From positions 3,029,501-3,093,500 of the forward strand of contig JALGPY010000035.1 in the NCBI GenBank assembly GCA_023055425.1: 64,000 nt of DNA. The letters are read 5' to 3'. This stretch comes from Linanthus parryae. Taxonomy: Eukaryota > Streptophyta > Magnoliopsida > Ericales > Polemoniaceae. This document shows positions 1-12,128 of the stretch, piece after piece (the first letter of the stretch is position 1; each line of letters opens with the position of its first letter). The notes under the pieces were generated by a model. That model made no database searches. It saw nothing but the letters and a program-made list of their open reading frames with translations, and had not been told where the DNA came from. Both the position numbers and the translations under genes were made by a program.

Positions 1-1946
1 CTTCGTTGATCTGTTGGGTCACCAACCCAATTTGCATCGGTGAAGACTTGTAAGGGGAGATGGTCCTTTTGATAAAATAACCCATGGGTTTTGGTACCTT
101 GAAGATACCCAAGGATCCGTTTTGACCCACTGAAATGAACAGTCGCAGGAGAATGTAAAAATTGACAGAGATGATCGATAGCAAAGGCCAAGTCTGGTAT
201 GCCAAAAGTCAGGTATTGAAGAGCGCCTAAAAGTTGGCGGTAAATATTTTGATCGAGTAAGGGATCCCCTTATGAGATATGATACTTAATCCCAGCCGCT
301 AAAGGAGTTGGGCTGGGCATACAAGAGATCATGTTGAAACGCAAAAGAAGATCATTAATATATTTTTCTTGAGTTAATAATATACAATTGTTGGACCAAG
401 AGATTTGAAGGCCCAAAAATTACGTTAACTAGCCCAAATTGGTCATATCAAACTCATTGCTAAGTTTTTGAATTAAACAGGAAATTTAGGGCAGATCATT
501 CTTAGTTAATATAATTTAGTCAACATACAATAACAAAAGTGTAATTTTGTTATTGTTGTGACGAATAAAAAGAGAAGAATCAGCGTAAGGAGCAACAAAA
601 CCCCAAAGAGCAAATATAGGAAGTGAAGCACTCAAACAAAGCACAAGGATCTTGCTAGAGGCCGTAGATAGACTTATTTAATTTGCAAACAAAATGTGAA
701 AATTTGGGGTTTACAAATCCAGTTGGCTGCTTCATGTAAACAGTTTCACATAAGAGACTATGCAAGAAAGCATTTTTGATGCGTAGTCAACCCAAAGAGT
801 TTGATGGAACCATATTGGCAACAAGACGAGCTTAATAGCGTGAAACAGTATCGTAAGGGTTATATTTAGTTTTGTAAACTCATTTGTTGCCTTTCATATT
901 TGCAAATTGAGGTGGAGGAACTAGTAGGATCAAAGAGAGAGCTGTGTGCAGAGTTGGAAAGAACACCCGAAATGGGAGAAGAATCAGAAGTGTGAAATAA
1001 CAAATTTTTCTTAATAATACCAGATTTTTCTTATGGTTTTCATAGGATCTCCAGTAGGGGGTGAGGAGAAGAGGGAGGGGGGGGGGGGGATCATCATTGG
1101 GCCACTAGGATTTGGTACCATGGAAGAGCTGGAACTGTGCATATCCTCAAATGTGGGTGTTGGGACCACATGTGAGGTGGTTGTAGGGCCAGCTGCCTAC
1201 TCCACATCAGGACCCTCAGAGAGAGAGAGTGACCATGGCAAAAATGTATGTATTGGGACCAAGACAAGGTATAGTATCTTGTGGTGACAAAGATCTGGTG
1301 TAGTAGTATCACCATGACAAGGGGGGTGTCTGTAAAGAAAAGTGGTTAAGAATAAGAGTTAGTAGTATTTGAGGCAAAGGTATTCGAGGAGTTATTAGAA
1401 TTTGCATAAGGAAACCGAAATTCATCATAAATTACATCACGACTAACAAAGAACTTATTAAGAGTCTTATCAAAACAGAGGTAGCCATTTTAACCTTCAG
1501 CACAACCAAGAAATGTACATTGTCTAGTTTTATGATCAAGTTTAGAATGAGAGTAATGTCGTAAATATGGGTAGCAAGCCTATCAAAAAACACATTAATG
1601 TGTATAACTAGGAACATTTTTAAATAAAAGCTCATAAGGGGATTTGTTGCGTGTGTTAGTGTTAGGCATTCTATTTATCAGTAAGTTCCAGTGGCTACTG
1701 CATGATACCAAAATAATTTAGGAAGTGAGGCATTGTGAAGTAAAGTGACAAGAGATTCAATTATGTGTCTATAAATTCGTTCAACCACTCCATTTTGTTG
1801 GGTGTGTGTGGACAACACTTCTGGTGTAAAATACCAGAATCTTGAAGAAGTTTCAGAAGAACAAAGGAGGTATATTCACCTCCTCCATCAGACCTAACAA
1901 TTTTAATGGAACTTCCAACAATTTTCAAGAAATAATTTATACTTAG
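1..1946 (-). pseudogene. Cop unit A: Copia integrase-RT-RNase H remnant
   Basis: Decayed 3' part of a Ty1/copia polyprotein read on the minus strand, running off the left edge. At the edge the minus strand reads an RNase H start (FTDANWVGDPTDQ, about 51-3). Higher up lies the RT active-site region, where the usual YVDD has become YVD followed by a stop (about 500-550). Near 1770-1813 is the frameshifted end of the integrase core, corresponding to the QQNGVAERK segment that is intact in unit C. Numerous stops and frameshifts leave it non-coding. It is one of four tandem copies in this window and is continuous with the gag part at 3146-3958 once the LTR between them is removed. Lineage RE1/Retrofit-like is inferred from RT and integrase wording. 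Confidence 0.75.
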
Positions 1947-3145
1947 TGTAAGTTCAAATCAGTTTCAATGGCTTGAAATAGATTATCTATTTCAAAGCAT
2001 TGAAACTGACTATGCTTTATATGCATTAACTTAGGGGGAGTTTCTGATCTCGATCCAACTCCTAAACCCCTGTGCCTAATCAGTTGTTATATGATGATGA
2101 AATAAAAGTATTTTGACACTTTAAACTGTATCTAATCCATCTGTTTGACTTAGTTTTGCAGGGATATTATGTTTCCTATATTACAAGATCTATTTCCTAA
2201 CTTGAGTCTTACAGGAAAGGAAACTAAGTGTTGATTTGATTCTGTGATCAATCTGCTGTGTTTGAAAGTTTCACAACTTATGTTTACACAAGATAATATC
2301 AGTATCCTTGAAGATACTGAGCAACTATCCATTGGAGAAGCAGTTAGAGAAGTCAAAGCTGAAGCTACAAAATAGGAAAGTTTGTTAAGAAGGGATCTTG
2401 AAGATCTTCAATTCAAAACCTGAAGAAATACAATGGGAAAATGAGCAGAGACACACATACACATTCAAGGATTGACAAGAACAAAGAAGCAGATCCATTT
2501 CTCTCAATCCAAGCATATGAAGAACACTACATACTCACTGCAGATTCAGTTCTAGTGTTCTTCTATTCTGAACTTCATCTTTATGTCATTCTGATAATAC
2601 TTCTAGTTCTTATTCTCGTGGCTTGCTGAAGGTGAATAATAGAGAATTCTTAGTTAATAAGTTAGCTAGAGCAGATACTAGATAGGTTAGTGAGAACAAC
2701 AAGCTGTAACAGAGTAAGGCATCTCCATGTGGTTGAGATCTAGGGATTAGCTTTTGATTAATAAGAATTGAGTTTAAAATCCTGCAGGGAGAAGATACCT
2801 GAGGTAGAGACGTAGGTCCAAGTGGACTGAACTCTATATATCTTTTTTCTCTTGCATTTACTTTTCAGTTCTATACTTACTTCTTTTGCAGCAATCAAAG
2901 CAGTTTCATTTCAAGGGTTTCAAACTCATTTCAACGCCTTGAAATAGACTTATCTTTTATACTTCAACTATTTTCATTTCAAGGGTTTGAAACTCATTTG
3001 AAGGCCTTGAAATACTCTTCACTCATTATAATTCTTTTTGAAACCACTCTTCTTGCAAGTTGAGATAAAGTTGGCATACTCTATTAAACCCCCCTCCCCT
3101 TCTAGAGTATTGATCATGTATTTCTACCTAATATACACCCCTTCA
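1947..3145 (+). mobile_element. Solo LTR A (Sirevirus-like)
   Basis: A 1.2-kb LTR bounded by TG...CA and flanked by the 5-bp direct repeat CTTAG (1942-1946 and 3146-3150). It matches the LTRs of Sire-C and Sire-D in this window. It interrupts the integrase of Cop unit A. Within it are a TATA-like TATATAT at 2835-2841, a PPT-like AGGGGGAG at 2033-2040 and several copies of the TTTCAAGG/CCTTGAAA palindromic word (about 1965-2010 and 2905-3015). No internal retrotransposon sequence accompanies it, so it is a product of LTR-LTR recombination. Confidence 0.85.
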
Positions 3146-3958
3146 CTTAGAAAATGCATAAGGTACTTCATATTTCAATTTGAGTGGAAACAACCAAGTA
3201 TATCTTGAATTATCATCAGTAAAGAGAAAATTATACTTTTAACCATTAAAAGAAACAGTGGAGACAGGCGTAGTCCATTCAATGGTAGCTATCAAGTGCA
3301 GAATGAAAGTCAAACCCGCAGATTTGGCAGGTCACCTGTGCAGAGCCACATCAACCCGAACCGCCATCTTGAAGTGCTGCATCCACCTCGACCCGAACTG
3401 CTGCAACCCAAACCGGACCCATAACCGGATCCATACCCGGCTCCATACCCGGAACCCGATCTAAAACCAGATCCGGAATTCAAACCATCCGATATCTCAT
3501 AACTGAAGTTAGGGTTTTACCGTCCTCCTAGGTTGGAGTCGAATCGACTGTCGCCTCGCTGACCATAATATCCACCACGGTGGCCGGAGGTAAACCGACT
3601 ACCACGTTCAGATCGGCCACCATGAGAAAAGAAGGCAGTGGGATTAGAAGAGTTAGCGGTGTGGATCCGAGAATTTCGCATCGGTTCCGCCGCCTTGATC
3701 AAAACGTACAACTCTTCGAACGGGATCGAATGTGAGTGAGTACGAATCGAAGAGCAGAACGAGTTGAACTCGGCCGGGAGGCCATTGAGAGCATAGAGAA
3801 GCATGTCCTAATCGTCGATGCGCACCAAAGAGTCGGCAAATTTTTTGCGAAGGGTAAGAAGCCGCTACATGTACAAATCAATGGAGTCGTTATGCTTTCT
3901 GATAGTTTGAAGATCTGATTTGAGTTGGAGGCATATCACCTTTCAATGGTTTAATCCC
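3146..3958 (-). pseudogene. Cop unit A: Copia gag remnant
   Basis: Minus-strand gag of the RE1/Retrofit-like Copia. The longest open piece (3804-3517) carries a UBN2-type gag segment (MLLYALNGLPAEFNSF...FEELYVLIKAAE) followed by a Gly/Arg/Ser-rich linker. A frameshifted zinc knuckle of the CQIC...HSALDCYHRMDYA type lies around 3300. The protease that should follow is missing: the sequence passes from the knuckle straight to the integrase words that surround the LTR insertion point. The same loss occurs in units B and C. The gag start abuts the truncated RNase H of unit B at about 3958, the first tandem junction. Confidence 0.75.
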
Positions 3959-5875
3959 TGGTCTGCCAAAAGTCGTGTATTGAAGAGATGATAGACAGCA
4001 AAGGCCAAGTCTGGTGTTCCAAAAGTCATGTATTGAAGAGCGCCTAAAAGTTAAATATTTGGATCTGGTAAGGGATCCCCTTATGAGATATGATATTTAA
4101 TCCCAGTCGCTAAAGTAGTTGGGCTGGGCTTACAAGAGATCATGTTGAAACGCAAAAGAAGATCATTAATATATATTTCTTGAGTCAATAATATACAATT
4201 GTTGGACCAAGGGATTTGAAGCCCCAAAAATTACGTTAACTAGCCCAAATTGGTCATATCAAACTCATTGCTAAGTTTTTGAATTAAAAAGGAAATTTAG
4301 GAAAGATCATTCTCAGTTAATATAATGTAGTGAACATACAATAACAAAAGTGTAATTTTGTTATTGTTGTGACGAATAAAAAGAGAAGAATCAGTGTAAG
4401 GAGCAATAAAACCCCAAAGAGCAAAAATAGGAAGTGAAGCGCTCAAACCAAGCACAAGGATCTTGTTAGAGGCCGTAGATAGACTTATGTAATTTGCAAG
4501 CAAAATCTGAAAATTTGGGGTTTACAAATCCAGTTGGCTACTTCATGTAAACAGTTTCACATAAGAGACTATGCAAGAAAGCATTTTTAACGTCTAATTG
4601 CTCTCAAAACTGTCTGCTAAATTCAAAATGCATCTAACAGTGAGGTGCTTGACAACGGGGTTAAAAGTTTCATCGTAGTCAACCCAAAGATTTTGATGGA
4701 ACCATATTGGCAACAAGACGAGCTTAATAGCGTGAAACAGCACCACAAGGGTTATATTTAGTTTTTTAAAACCATTTGTTGCCTATCATATTTTCAAATT
4801 GAGGTGGAGGAACTACGCTCCATGTATTTTTTGTGAGTGTTTGGAAGTCTCTTTATAACAAGTAGGATCAATGTGAGAGGTGTGTGCAGAGTTGGAAAGA
4901 ACACCCGAAATGGGAGAAGAATCAGAAGTGTGAAATTACCAGATTTTTCTTATGGTTTTCATAGGATCTCCAGTAGGGGGTGAGGACAAGAGGGGGGTGG
5001 GATCATCATTGGGCCACTAGAACTTGGTACCATGCCAGAACTAGAACTGTGCATATCCTCAAATGTGGGTGGTGGGACCACATGTGAGGTGGTTGTAGGG
5101 CCAGCTGCCTACTCCACATCAGGACACTCAGAGAGAGAGAGAGTGACAATGGCCAAGACCAGGTGAAATGTCTATAATGGGACCAACACCAAGTATATTA
5201 TTTGTGTGTTGAAAAAGATCAGGTGTAGTAGTATCACCATGACAAGGGGGGTGTCACTAAAGAACTGTGGTTAAGAATAAGAGTTAGTAGTATTTGAGGC
5301 AAAGGTATTCGAAGAGTTAGTAGAATTTGCATAAGGATACTGAAATTCATCATAAATTACGTCGCGACTAACAAAGAACTTATTGAGAGTCTTACCAAAA
5401 CAAAGGTAACCTTTGTAACCTTCAACATAACCAAGAAATGTACATTGTCTACTTTTAGGATCAAGTTTAGAATGAGAGTAATGTCGTAAATATGGGTAGC
5501 AAGCCTATCAAAAAACACATTAATGTGTATAACTAGGAGCATTTTTAAATAAAAGCTCATAAGGGGATTTGTTGTGTGTGTGTTAGTGTTAGGCATTCTA
5601 TTTATCAAGTAAGTTGTAGTGGCTACTGCATGATACCAAAATAATTTAGGAAGTGAGGCATTGTGAAGTAAAGTGAAAACAGATTCAATTATGTGTCTAT
5701 AAATTCGTTAAGCCACTTCATTTTGTAGGGTGTGTGTGGACAACACTTCTGGTGTAAAATACCAGAATCTTGAAGAAGTTTCTGAAGAACAAATGAGGTA
5801 TATTCACCTCCTCCATCAGACCTAATAATTTTAATGGAACTTCCCAACAATTTTCAAGAAATAATTTATGCTTAG
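3959..5875 (-). pseudogene. Cop unit B: Copia integrase-RT-RNase H remnant
   Basis: Second tandem copy of the minus-strand Copia 3' region. The integrase middle is recognisable next to the LTR (words equivalent to IKIVRSDGGGEY near 5790-5850, frameshifted), then PNTNTHTTNP and YLKMLLVIHINV (5608-5357). The RT piece at 4503-4297 reads FIRHNNNKITLLLLYVHY, with YVHY in place of YVDD, so catalysis is lost. The RNase H is truncated and joined to the gag start of unit A. Stops are frequent. Compared with unit A it diverges by scattered substitutions and short indels. Confidence 0.75.
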
Positions 5876-7106
5876 TGTAAGTTCAACTCAGTTTCAAAGG
5901 CTTGAAATAGCTAATCTATTTCAAGGCCATGAAACAGGTTTCAAAGCTTTGAAACTCAGTATGCTTTATATGCATAAACTTAGGGGGAGTTTTTGATCTC
6001 GATCCAACTCCTAAACCCCTGTGCCAAATCAGTTTTTATTTGATGATGAAAGAAAAAGTATTTTGACACTTTAAGATGTATCTTATCCATCTGTTTGACT
6101 TAGTTTTGCAGGGATGTTATGTTTCCTGTATTATAGGATATATTTCCTAACTTGAGTCTTGCAGGAAAGGAAACTAAGTATTGATTTGACTCTGCGATCA
6201 ATCTGCTGTGTTTGAAAGTTTCACAACTTATGTTTACACAAGATAAGATCAGTATACTGAGCAACTATCTATAGGATAAGCTGTTAGAAAAGTCAAAGCT
6301 GAAGCTACAAAATAGGAGAGTTTGTTAAGAAGGGATCTTGAAGATCTGCAATTCAAAATGCTCAATAAAAGAGGGAAAGCTGAAGCAATACAACAGGACA
6401 ATTAGCAGAGACACTCAAACACATTCAAGGATTGACAAGAACGAAGAAGCAGATCCATTTCTCTCAATCCAAGCATCTGAAGAACACTGCATACTCACTG
6501 CAGATTCAGTTATAGTGTTCTTCTGTTCTGAATTTCATTTGTATGTCATTCTGATAATACTTCTAGTTCTTATTCTCGTGGATTTTTGAAGGTGAACAAT
6601 AGAGAATTCTTAGTTAATAAGTTAGCTAGAGCAGGTACTAAAGAGGTTAGTGAGAACCACAAGCTGTAACAGAGTAAGGCATCTCAATGTGGTTGATATC
6701 TAGGGCTTAGCTTTTGATTAATAAGAATTGAGTTGAAAATCCTGCAAGGAGAAGATGCCTGAGGTAGATACGTAGGCCCAAGTGGACTGAACTCTATATA
6801 TCTTTTGTCTCTTGCATTTACTTTTCAGTTCTATACTTAGTTCTTTTGCAGCAATAAAAGCAGTTTCATTTCAAGGGTTTGAAACTCACTTCAAGGCCTT
6901 GAAATAGACTTATCTTTTATACTTCAGCTATTTTCATTTCAAGGGTTTGAAACTCATTTCAAGGCCTTGAAATACTCATGACTCATTACAAATCTTTTTG
7001 AAACCACTCATCTTGAAAGTTTATAAAAAGTTGGCATACTCTATTAAACTCCCCCTCCCCTTCTAGAGTAGTGATCATGTATTTCTACCTACTATACACC
7101 CCTTAA
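5876..7106 (+). mobile_element. Solo LTR B (Sirevirus-like)
   Basis: A 1.23-kb LTR at the position equivalent to solo LTR A, with the same flanking CTTAG duplication (5871-5875 and 7107-7111). The 3' end has decayed from ...TTCA to ...TTAA. It contains perfect palindromes TTTCAAAGCTTTGAAA at 5939-5954 and TTTCAAGGCCTTGAAA at 6957-6972, a PPT-like TAGGGGGAG at 5981-5989, and a TATATAT box near 6796. It lies in the integrase of Cop unit B. Confidence 0.85.
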
Positions 7107-7945
7107 CTTAGCAAATACATAAGGTACTTCATATTTCAATTTGACTGAAAACAACCAAGTATAATTTGAATAATCATCAGTAAAGAGCACATAATACTTT
7201 TAACCATTAAAAGAAACAGTGGAGACAGGCGTAGTCCATTCGATGGTAGCAATCAAGTGCAGAATGAAAGTCGAACCCGCAGATTTGGCAGGTCACCTGT
7301 GCAGAGCCACCTCGACCCGAACCGCCATCTTGAAGTGCTGCATCCACCTCGAACCAAACCGATGCAACCCAAACAAGACCCATAATCGGATCCATACCCG
7401 TCTCCATACCCGGAACCCGAACGAAAACCAGATCCGAAATTCGATCCGTCTGATGACCCATAACTGAAGTTAAAGTTTTACCGTCCTCCTCGGTTGGATT
7501 CGAATCGACTGCCGTCTCTCTGGCCTGAATATCCACCACGGTGGCCGGAGGTAAACCGACTACCATGTCCAGATCGGCCACCATGAGCAAAGAAGGCAGT
7601 GGGATTAGAAGAGTCAGCGGTGTGGATCTGAGAATTTCGCATCGGTTCCGCCGCCTTGATCAAAACGTACAACTCTTAGAACGAGATCGAATGTGAGTGA
7701 GTACGAATCGAAGAGCGGAACGAGTTGAACTTAGCCGGGAGGCCATTGAGAGCATAGAGAAGCATTTCTTGATCATCGATGCACACCAAAGAGACGGCAA
7801 GTTTTTTGCGAAGGGTAAGAAGCCGCTACATGTAAAAATCAATGGAGTCGCTATGCTTTCTGATAGTTTGAATATATTTTTTTGAGTTGGAGGATGTTGG
7901 AGCGGTTTGGGGAGGCATATCACCTTTCTAGGGTTTAATCCCAGC
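7107..7945 (-). pseudogene. Cop unit B: Copia gag and start of integrase core
   Basis: Minus-strand gag region of tandem unit B. The open piece 7590-7207 ends with a zinc knuckle-like CQICGFDFHSALDCYHRMD. This has the RE1-type tail (ALDCYHRMD), but phenylalanine and aspartate replace the usual small residues of the finger. A second frame carries the UBN2 segment FEELYVLIKAAEPMRNS (about 7700-7640). Directly beside the LTR, in another frame, is the integrase word YYVLFTDDYSNYTWLF (about 7195-7140), showing that protease was deleted before the LTR inserted. The 5' end joins unit C near 7945. Confidence 0.75.
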
Positions 7946-9883
7946 CTGGTCTGCCAAACGTCATGTATTGAAGAGATGATAGATAGCAAAGGCCAAGTCT
8001 GGTCTGCCAAAAGTCATGTATTGAAGAGCGCCTAAAAGTTGGTGGTAAATATTTGGATCTGGTAAGGGATCCCCTTATGAGATATGATATTTAATAGCCG
8101 CTAAAGGAGTTGGGCTGGGCTTACAAGAGATCATGTTGAAACGCAAAAGAAGATCATTAATATATTTTTCTTGAGTTAATAATATACAATTGTTGGACCA
8201 AGAGATTTGAAGGCCCAAAAATTACGTTAACTAGCCCAAATTGGTCATATCAAACTCATTGCCATGTTTTTGAATGAAAAAGGAAATTTAGAGAAGATCA
8301 TTCTCAATTAATATAATGTAGTCAACATACAATAACAAAAGTGTAATTTTGTTATTGTTGTGACGAATAAAAAGAGAAGAATCAGCGTAAGGAGCAATAA
8401 AACCCCAAAGAGCAAATATAGGAAGTGAAGCGCTCAAACCAAGCACAAGGATCTTGTTAGAGGCCGTAGATAGACTTATGTAATTTGCAAACAAAATCTG
8501 AAAATTTGGGGTTTACAAATCTAGTTGGCTTCTTCATGTAAACAGTTTCACATAAGAGACTATGCAAGAAAGCATTTTTGACGTCTAATTTCTCTCAAAA
8601 CTGCCTGCGAAAGTCAAAATGCATCTAACAGTGGTGTGCTTGAGAACTGGGTTAAAAGTTTCATCGTAGTCAACCCAAAGAGTTTGATGGAACCATATTG
8701 GCAACAAGACGAGCTTAATAGCGTGAAACAGTACCATAAGGGTTATATTTAGTTTTGTAAACCCATTTGTTGCCTATCATATTTACAAATTGAGGTGGAG
8801 GAACTACGCTCCATGTATTTTTTGTGAGTGTTTGGAAGCCTCTGTATAACAAGTAGGATCAATGCGAGAGGTGTGTGCAGAGTTGGAAGGAACATCCGAA
8901 ATGGAAGAAGAATCAGAAGTGTGAAATAACAAATTTTTCTTAATAATACCAGATTTTTCTTATGGTTTTCATAGGATCTCCAGTAGGGGGTTAGAAGAAG
9001 AGGGGGGGGTCATCATTGGGCCACTAGGATTGGGTACCATGCCAGAACTAGAACCGTGCATATCCTCAAATGTGGGTGGCGGGACCACATGTGAGGTGGT
9101 AGTAGGGCCAGCTGCCTACTCCACATAAGGACCCTCAGAGAGAGAGAGAGTAACCATGGCCAAGACCAGGTGAAATGTCTATAATGGGACCAAGACCAGG
9201 TATAGTATCTGTGTGGTGATAAAGATCAGGTGTAGTAGTAGCACCGTGAAAAGGGGGGTTTTCTGTAAAGAAAAATGGTTAAGAATAAGAGTTAGTTGTA
9301 TTTGAGGCAAAAGTATTCGAAGAGTTAGTAGAATTTGCATAAGGAAACTGAAATTTATCATAAATTACATCGCGACTAACAAAGAACTTATTGAGAGTCT
9401 TATCAAAACAGAGGTAGCCTTTGTAATCTTCAGCATAACCAAGAAATGTACATTGTCTAGTTTTAGGATCAAGTTTAGAATGAGAGTAATGTCGTAAATA
9501 TGGGAAGCAAGCCTATCAAAAAACACGTTAATGTGTATAACTAGGAACATTTTTAAATAAAAGCTCATAAGGGGATTTTTTGTGTGTGTTAGTGTTAGGC
9601 ATTCTATTTATCAAGTAAGTTGCAGTGGCTACTGCATGATACCAAAATAATTTAGGAAGTGAGACATTGTGAAGTAAAGTGACAACATATTCAATTATGT
9701 GTCTATATTTTCGTTCAGCCACTCCATTTTGTTGGGTGTGTGTGGACAACACTTCTCGTGTAAAATACCAGAATCTTGAAGAAGTTTATGAAGAACAAAG
9801 GAGGTATATTCACCTCCTCCATCAGACCTAAGAATTTTAATGGAACATCCCAACAATTTTTTCAACACATAATTTATACTTAG
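7946..9883 (-). pseudogene. Cop unit C (left part): Copia integrase-RT-RNase H remnant
   Basis: Third tandem copy, split from its gag (26675-27512) by Sire-C. The piece 9752-9528 is the best preserved integrase C-terminal part in the array: THTQQNGVAERKYRHIIE contains the catalytic glutamate, followed by LPKLFWYHAVATATYLINRMP. The RT piece at 8494-8288 reads FIRHNNNKITLLLLYVDYII, so the second aspartate of YVDD is tyrosine. Upstream RT words equivalent to GVDYDETF lie near 8680-8690. RNase H is truncated at the tandem junction with unit B gag. Confidence 0.78.
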
Positions 9884-10938
9884 TGTAAGTACAACTCAGT
9901 TTCAAAGGCCTTAAATAGCGAATCTATTTCAAGGCCATGAAACAGCTTTCAAAGCTTTTAAACTGACTATGCTTTATATGCATAAACTTAGGGGGAGTTT
10001 CAGATCTCGATCCAACTCCTAAACCCCTGTGCCTAATCAGTTGTTATATGATGATGAAATAAAAAGTATTTTGACACTTTAAACTGTATCTAGTCCATCT
10101 GTTTGACTTAGTTTTGTAGGGATATTATGTTTCCTATATAACAAGATCTATTTCCTAACTTGAGTCTTGCAGGAAAGGAAACTAAGTGTTGATTTGATTC
10201 TGTGATCAATCTGTTGTGTTTGAAAGTTTCTCAATTTATGTTTACACAAGATGAAATCAGTATCCTTGAAGATACTAAAAAACTATCCGTTGGAGAAGTT
10301 GTTAGAGAAGTCAATGCTGAAGCTACAAAATAGGGAAGTTTATTAAGAAGAGATCTTGAAGATCTGCAATTCAAACTGCTCTATAAAAGAGGGAAAGCTG
10401 AAGCAATCAAATGGGACAATTAGCAGATACACTCAAACATATTTAAGGATTGACAAGCAACAAAGAAGCAAATCCATATCTCTCAATCCAAGCATCTGAA
10501 GAACACTGCATACTCACTGCAGATTCAGTTCTAGTGTTCTTCTATTCTGAACTTCATTTGTATATCATTCTGATAATACTTCTAGTTCTTACTCTCGCGG
10601 ATTGTACAAGATGTAACAGAGTAGGGTATCTCTATGTGCTTGAGATCTAGGGCTTAGCTTTTGATTAATAAAAATTGAGTTGAAAATCCTGCAAGGAGAA
10701 GATCCCTGAGGTAGAGACGTAGGTCCAAGTGGATTGAACTCTATATATCTCGTGTTTCTTGCATTTACTTTTCAATTCTATGCTTAGTTCTTTTGCAGCA
10801 ATCAAAAAAATTCATTTCAAGTGTTTGAAACTCTTTTCATGGCCTTGAAATAGACTTATCTTTTATACTTCAACTGTTTTCATTTCAAGGGTTTGAAAAG
10901 GTCTTGAAATACTCTTCACTCATTATAACTCTTTTTGA
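9884..10938 (+). repeat. Sire-C 5' LTR, 3'-truncated
   Basis: Matches solo LTRs A and B from TG at 9884 to the shared word CTTTTTGA at about 10938. There LTR similarity ends and gag sequence begins. The distal LTR (Pro-rich C-tract, CTAGAGTATTGATC...) and the primer-binding site are deleted. It contains the PPT-like tract near 9990 and the TATA-like ATATAT near 10743. Confidence 0.75.
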
Positions 10939-12124
10939 GGAAGGTCAAGATCTTTCATCACTTCAACTTGATGACCTGTAAGGAAACATGAAATATCCAT
11001 GAATGAAGTTGATGGAGAATAACCATAAGGTGTCAAGAACCTAGATCTGAAGGAAAATGAGAATGAGCCATCTCAATGCCTTGAAACAGAAGAAGATGAT
11101 GATGAAGATCCTATTTCTTTGATTTCCAAGGCCTTTACCTGAATTCTCAAAATGAAGAAGAACTTTGGAGACAAGGACTTCGATAGAGATAGACACAGAT
11201 CCTCTAGTAGCAAGGACTACAAATGACATTTTATCAGAGACTGCCCACACAAAAAGAGTAAAAACATTCAGCAGAAAGATCATGATTGAAGAAAGAAAGC
11301 TATGATAGCTTCTTGGAGTGATTCAGAAAGAAGAACATGCCAACCTATGCTTTATGGCTAAGCATGATGAATTTTTTGAAAAGAACATTGAGGTAATGGT
11401 AAATTGTTTAATTTCTAAACCAACAAAAGTCCTCTCTGATTACCTTAGAACAGCGCTTTTAAATAAAGAGGACAATCTGAAAGAGATCAGAGTTTTGAAA
11501 GAAAAAGTTCATCAGAAGTAAAAAAGAAAACTTGCATCTTGTTTGTCTGAATCATAAGCTTGAAATTTCTCAGAAGAAAACTGACAGTGATTTCAAGTCC
11601 TTGAAAACCAGTTTCAAAGCCTTGAAAACACAAGTCAAGGAAGTAGTCACAGAGAACTCTCTTCTGAGTGACAGTATTGTTAATCTAAGGCATCAAGTTA
11701 ATGAATTTGATAAATGAAAGACTACTCTAATCGAGAAACTTCAAGAATCTGAATCAGCCAAGACAAAACTTGCAGGCTCAGAAACAACTTGAACTTGATT
11801 CTTGGAGGTAGCTTAAAGTCTGTTCAGAAAATTGGTATTGGATACAATCCAAATTTTCCCAGAAAGAACAATACCAAATTTGTGAAAGATGGAAGCAGAA
11901 CATCTCCTAAATTCCATTAATGCAATAAAATTGGTCATGTTAGGATGACTTGTCCTTTTTAGAAGAAGATACCCTCACATAATGAGGAATACTTTTCCTT
12001 CTTAACTCAAATGACAAGTTAGATAATTTGGGTTCCTAAAGGGGTTAGACCACCCAACATGATTGAACCTGAATATGAATCTAAATTCCACACTTGGTCT
12101 AACAGCTGGGTAAGGCAGTGAATG
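10939..12124 (+). pseudogene. Sire-C gag remnant
   Basis: C-terminal half of a Sirevirus-like gag in several frames. An acidic run from E-E-D-D-D-E-D codons is followed by a basic region. Next comes a coiled-coil stretch: 11318-11521 and 11532-11717 include KNIEVMVNCLISKPTKVLSD and SDFKSLKTSFKALKTQVKEV. Last is a zinc knuckle at about 11911-11965 whose first cysteine is replaced and which is cut by a stop (F-H-stop-C-N-K-I-G-H-V-R-M-T-C). The N-terminal half is deleted together with the LTR end. The repeated LK[AS]LK wording is encoded by the palindromic nucleotide word described in the findings. Confidence 0.7.
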
Positions 12125-12128
12125 GTGT

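Noticed and set aside
1033..1287. 84-residue Gly-rich open stretch on the plus strand
   Set aside because: It is antisense to the decayed Copia region, depends on a G-run, and is not kept in units B-D.
7660..8010. 116-residue minus-strand open stretch near the B/C joint
   Set aside because: It runs across the tandem junction in a frame different from gag and RNase H wording and has no domain.
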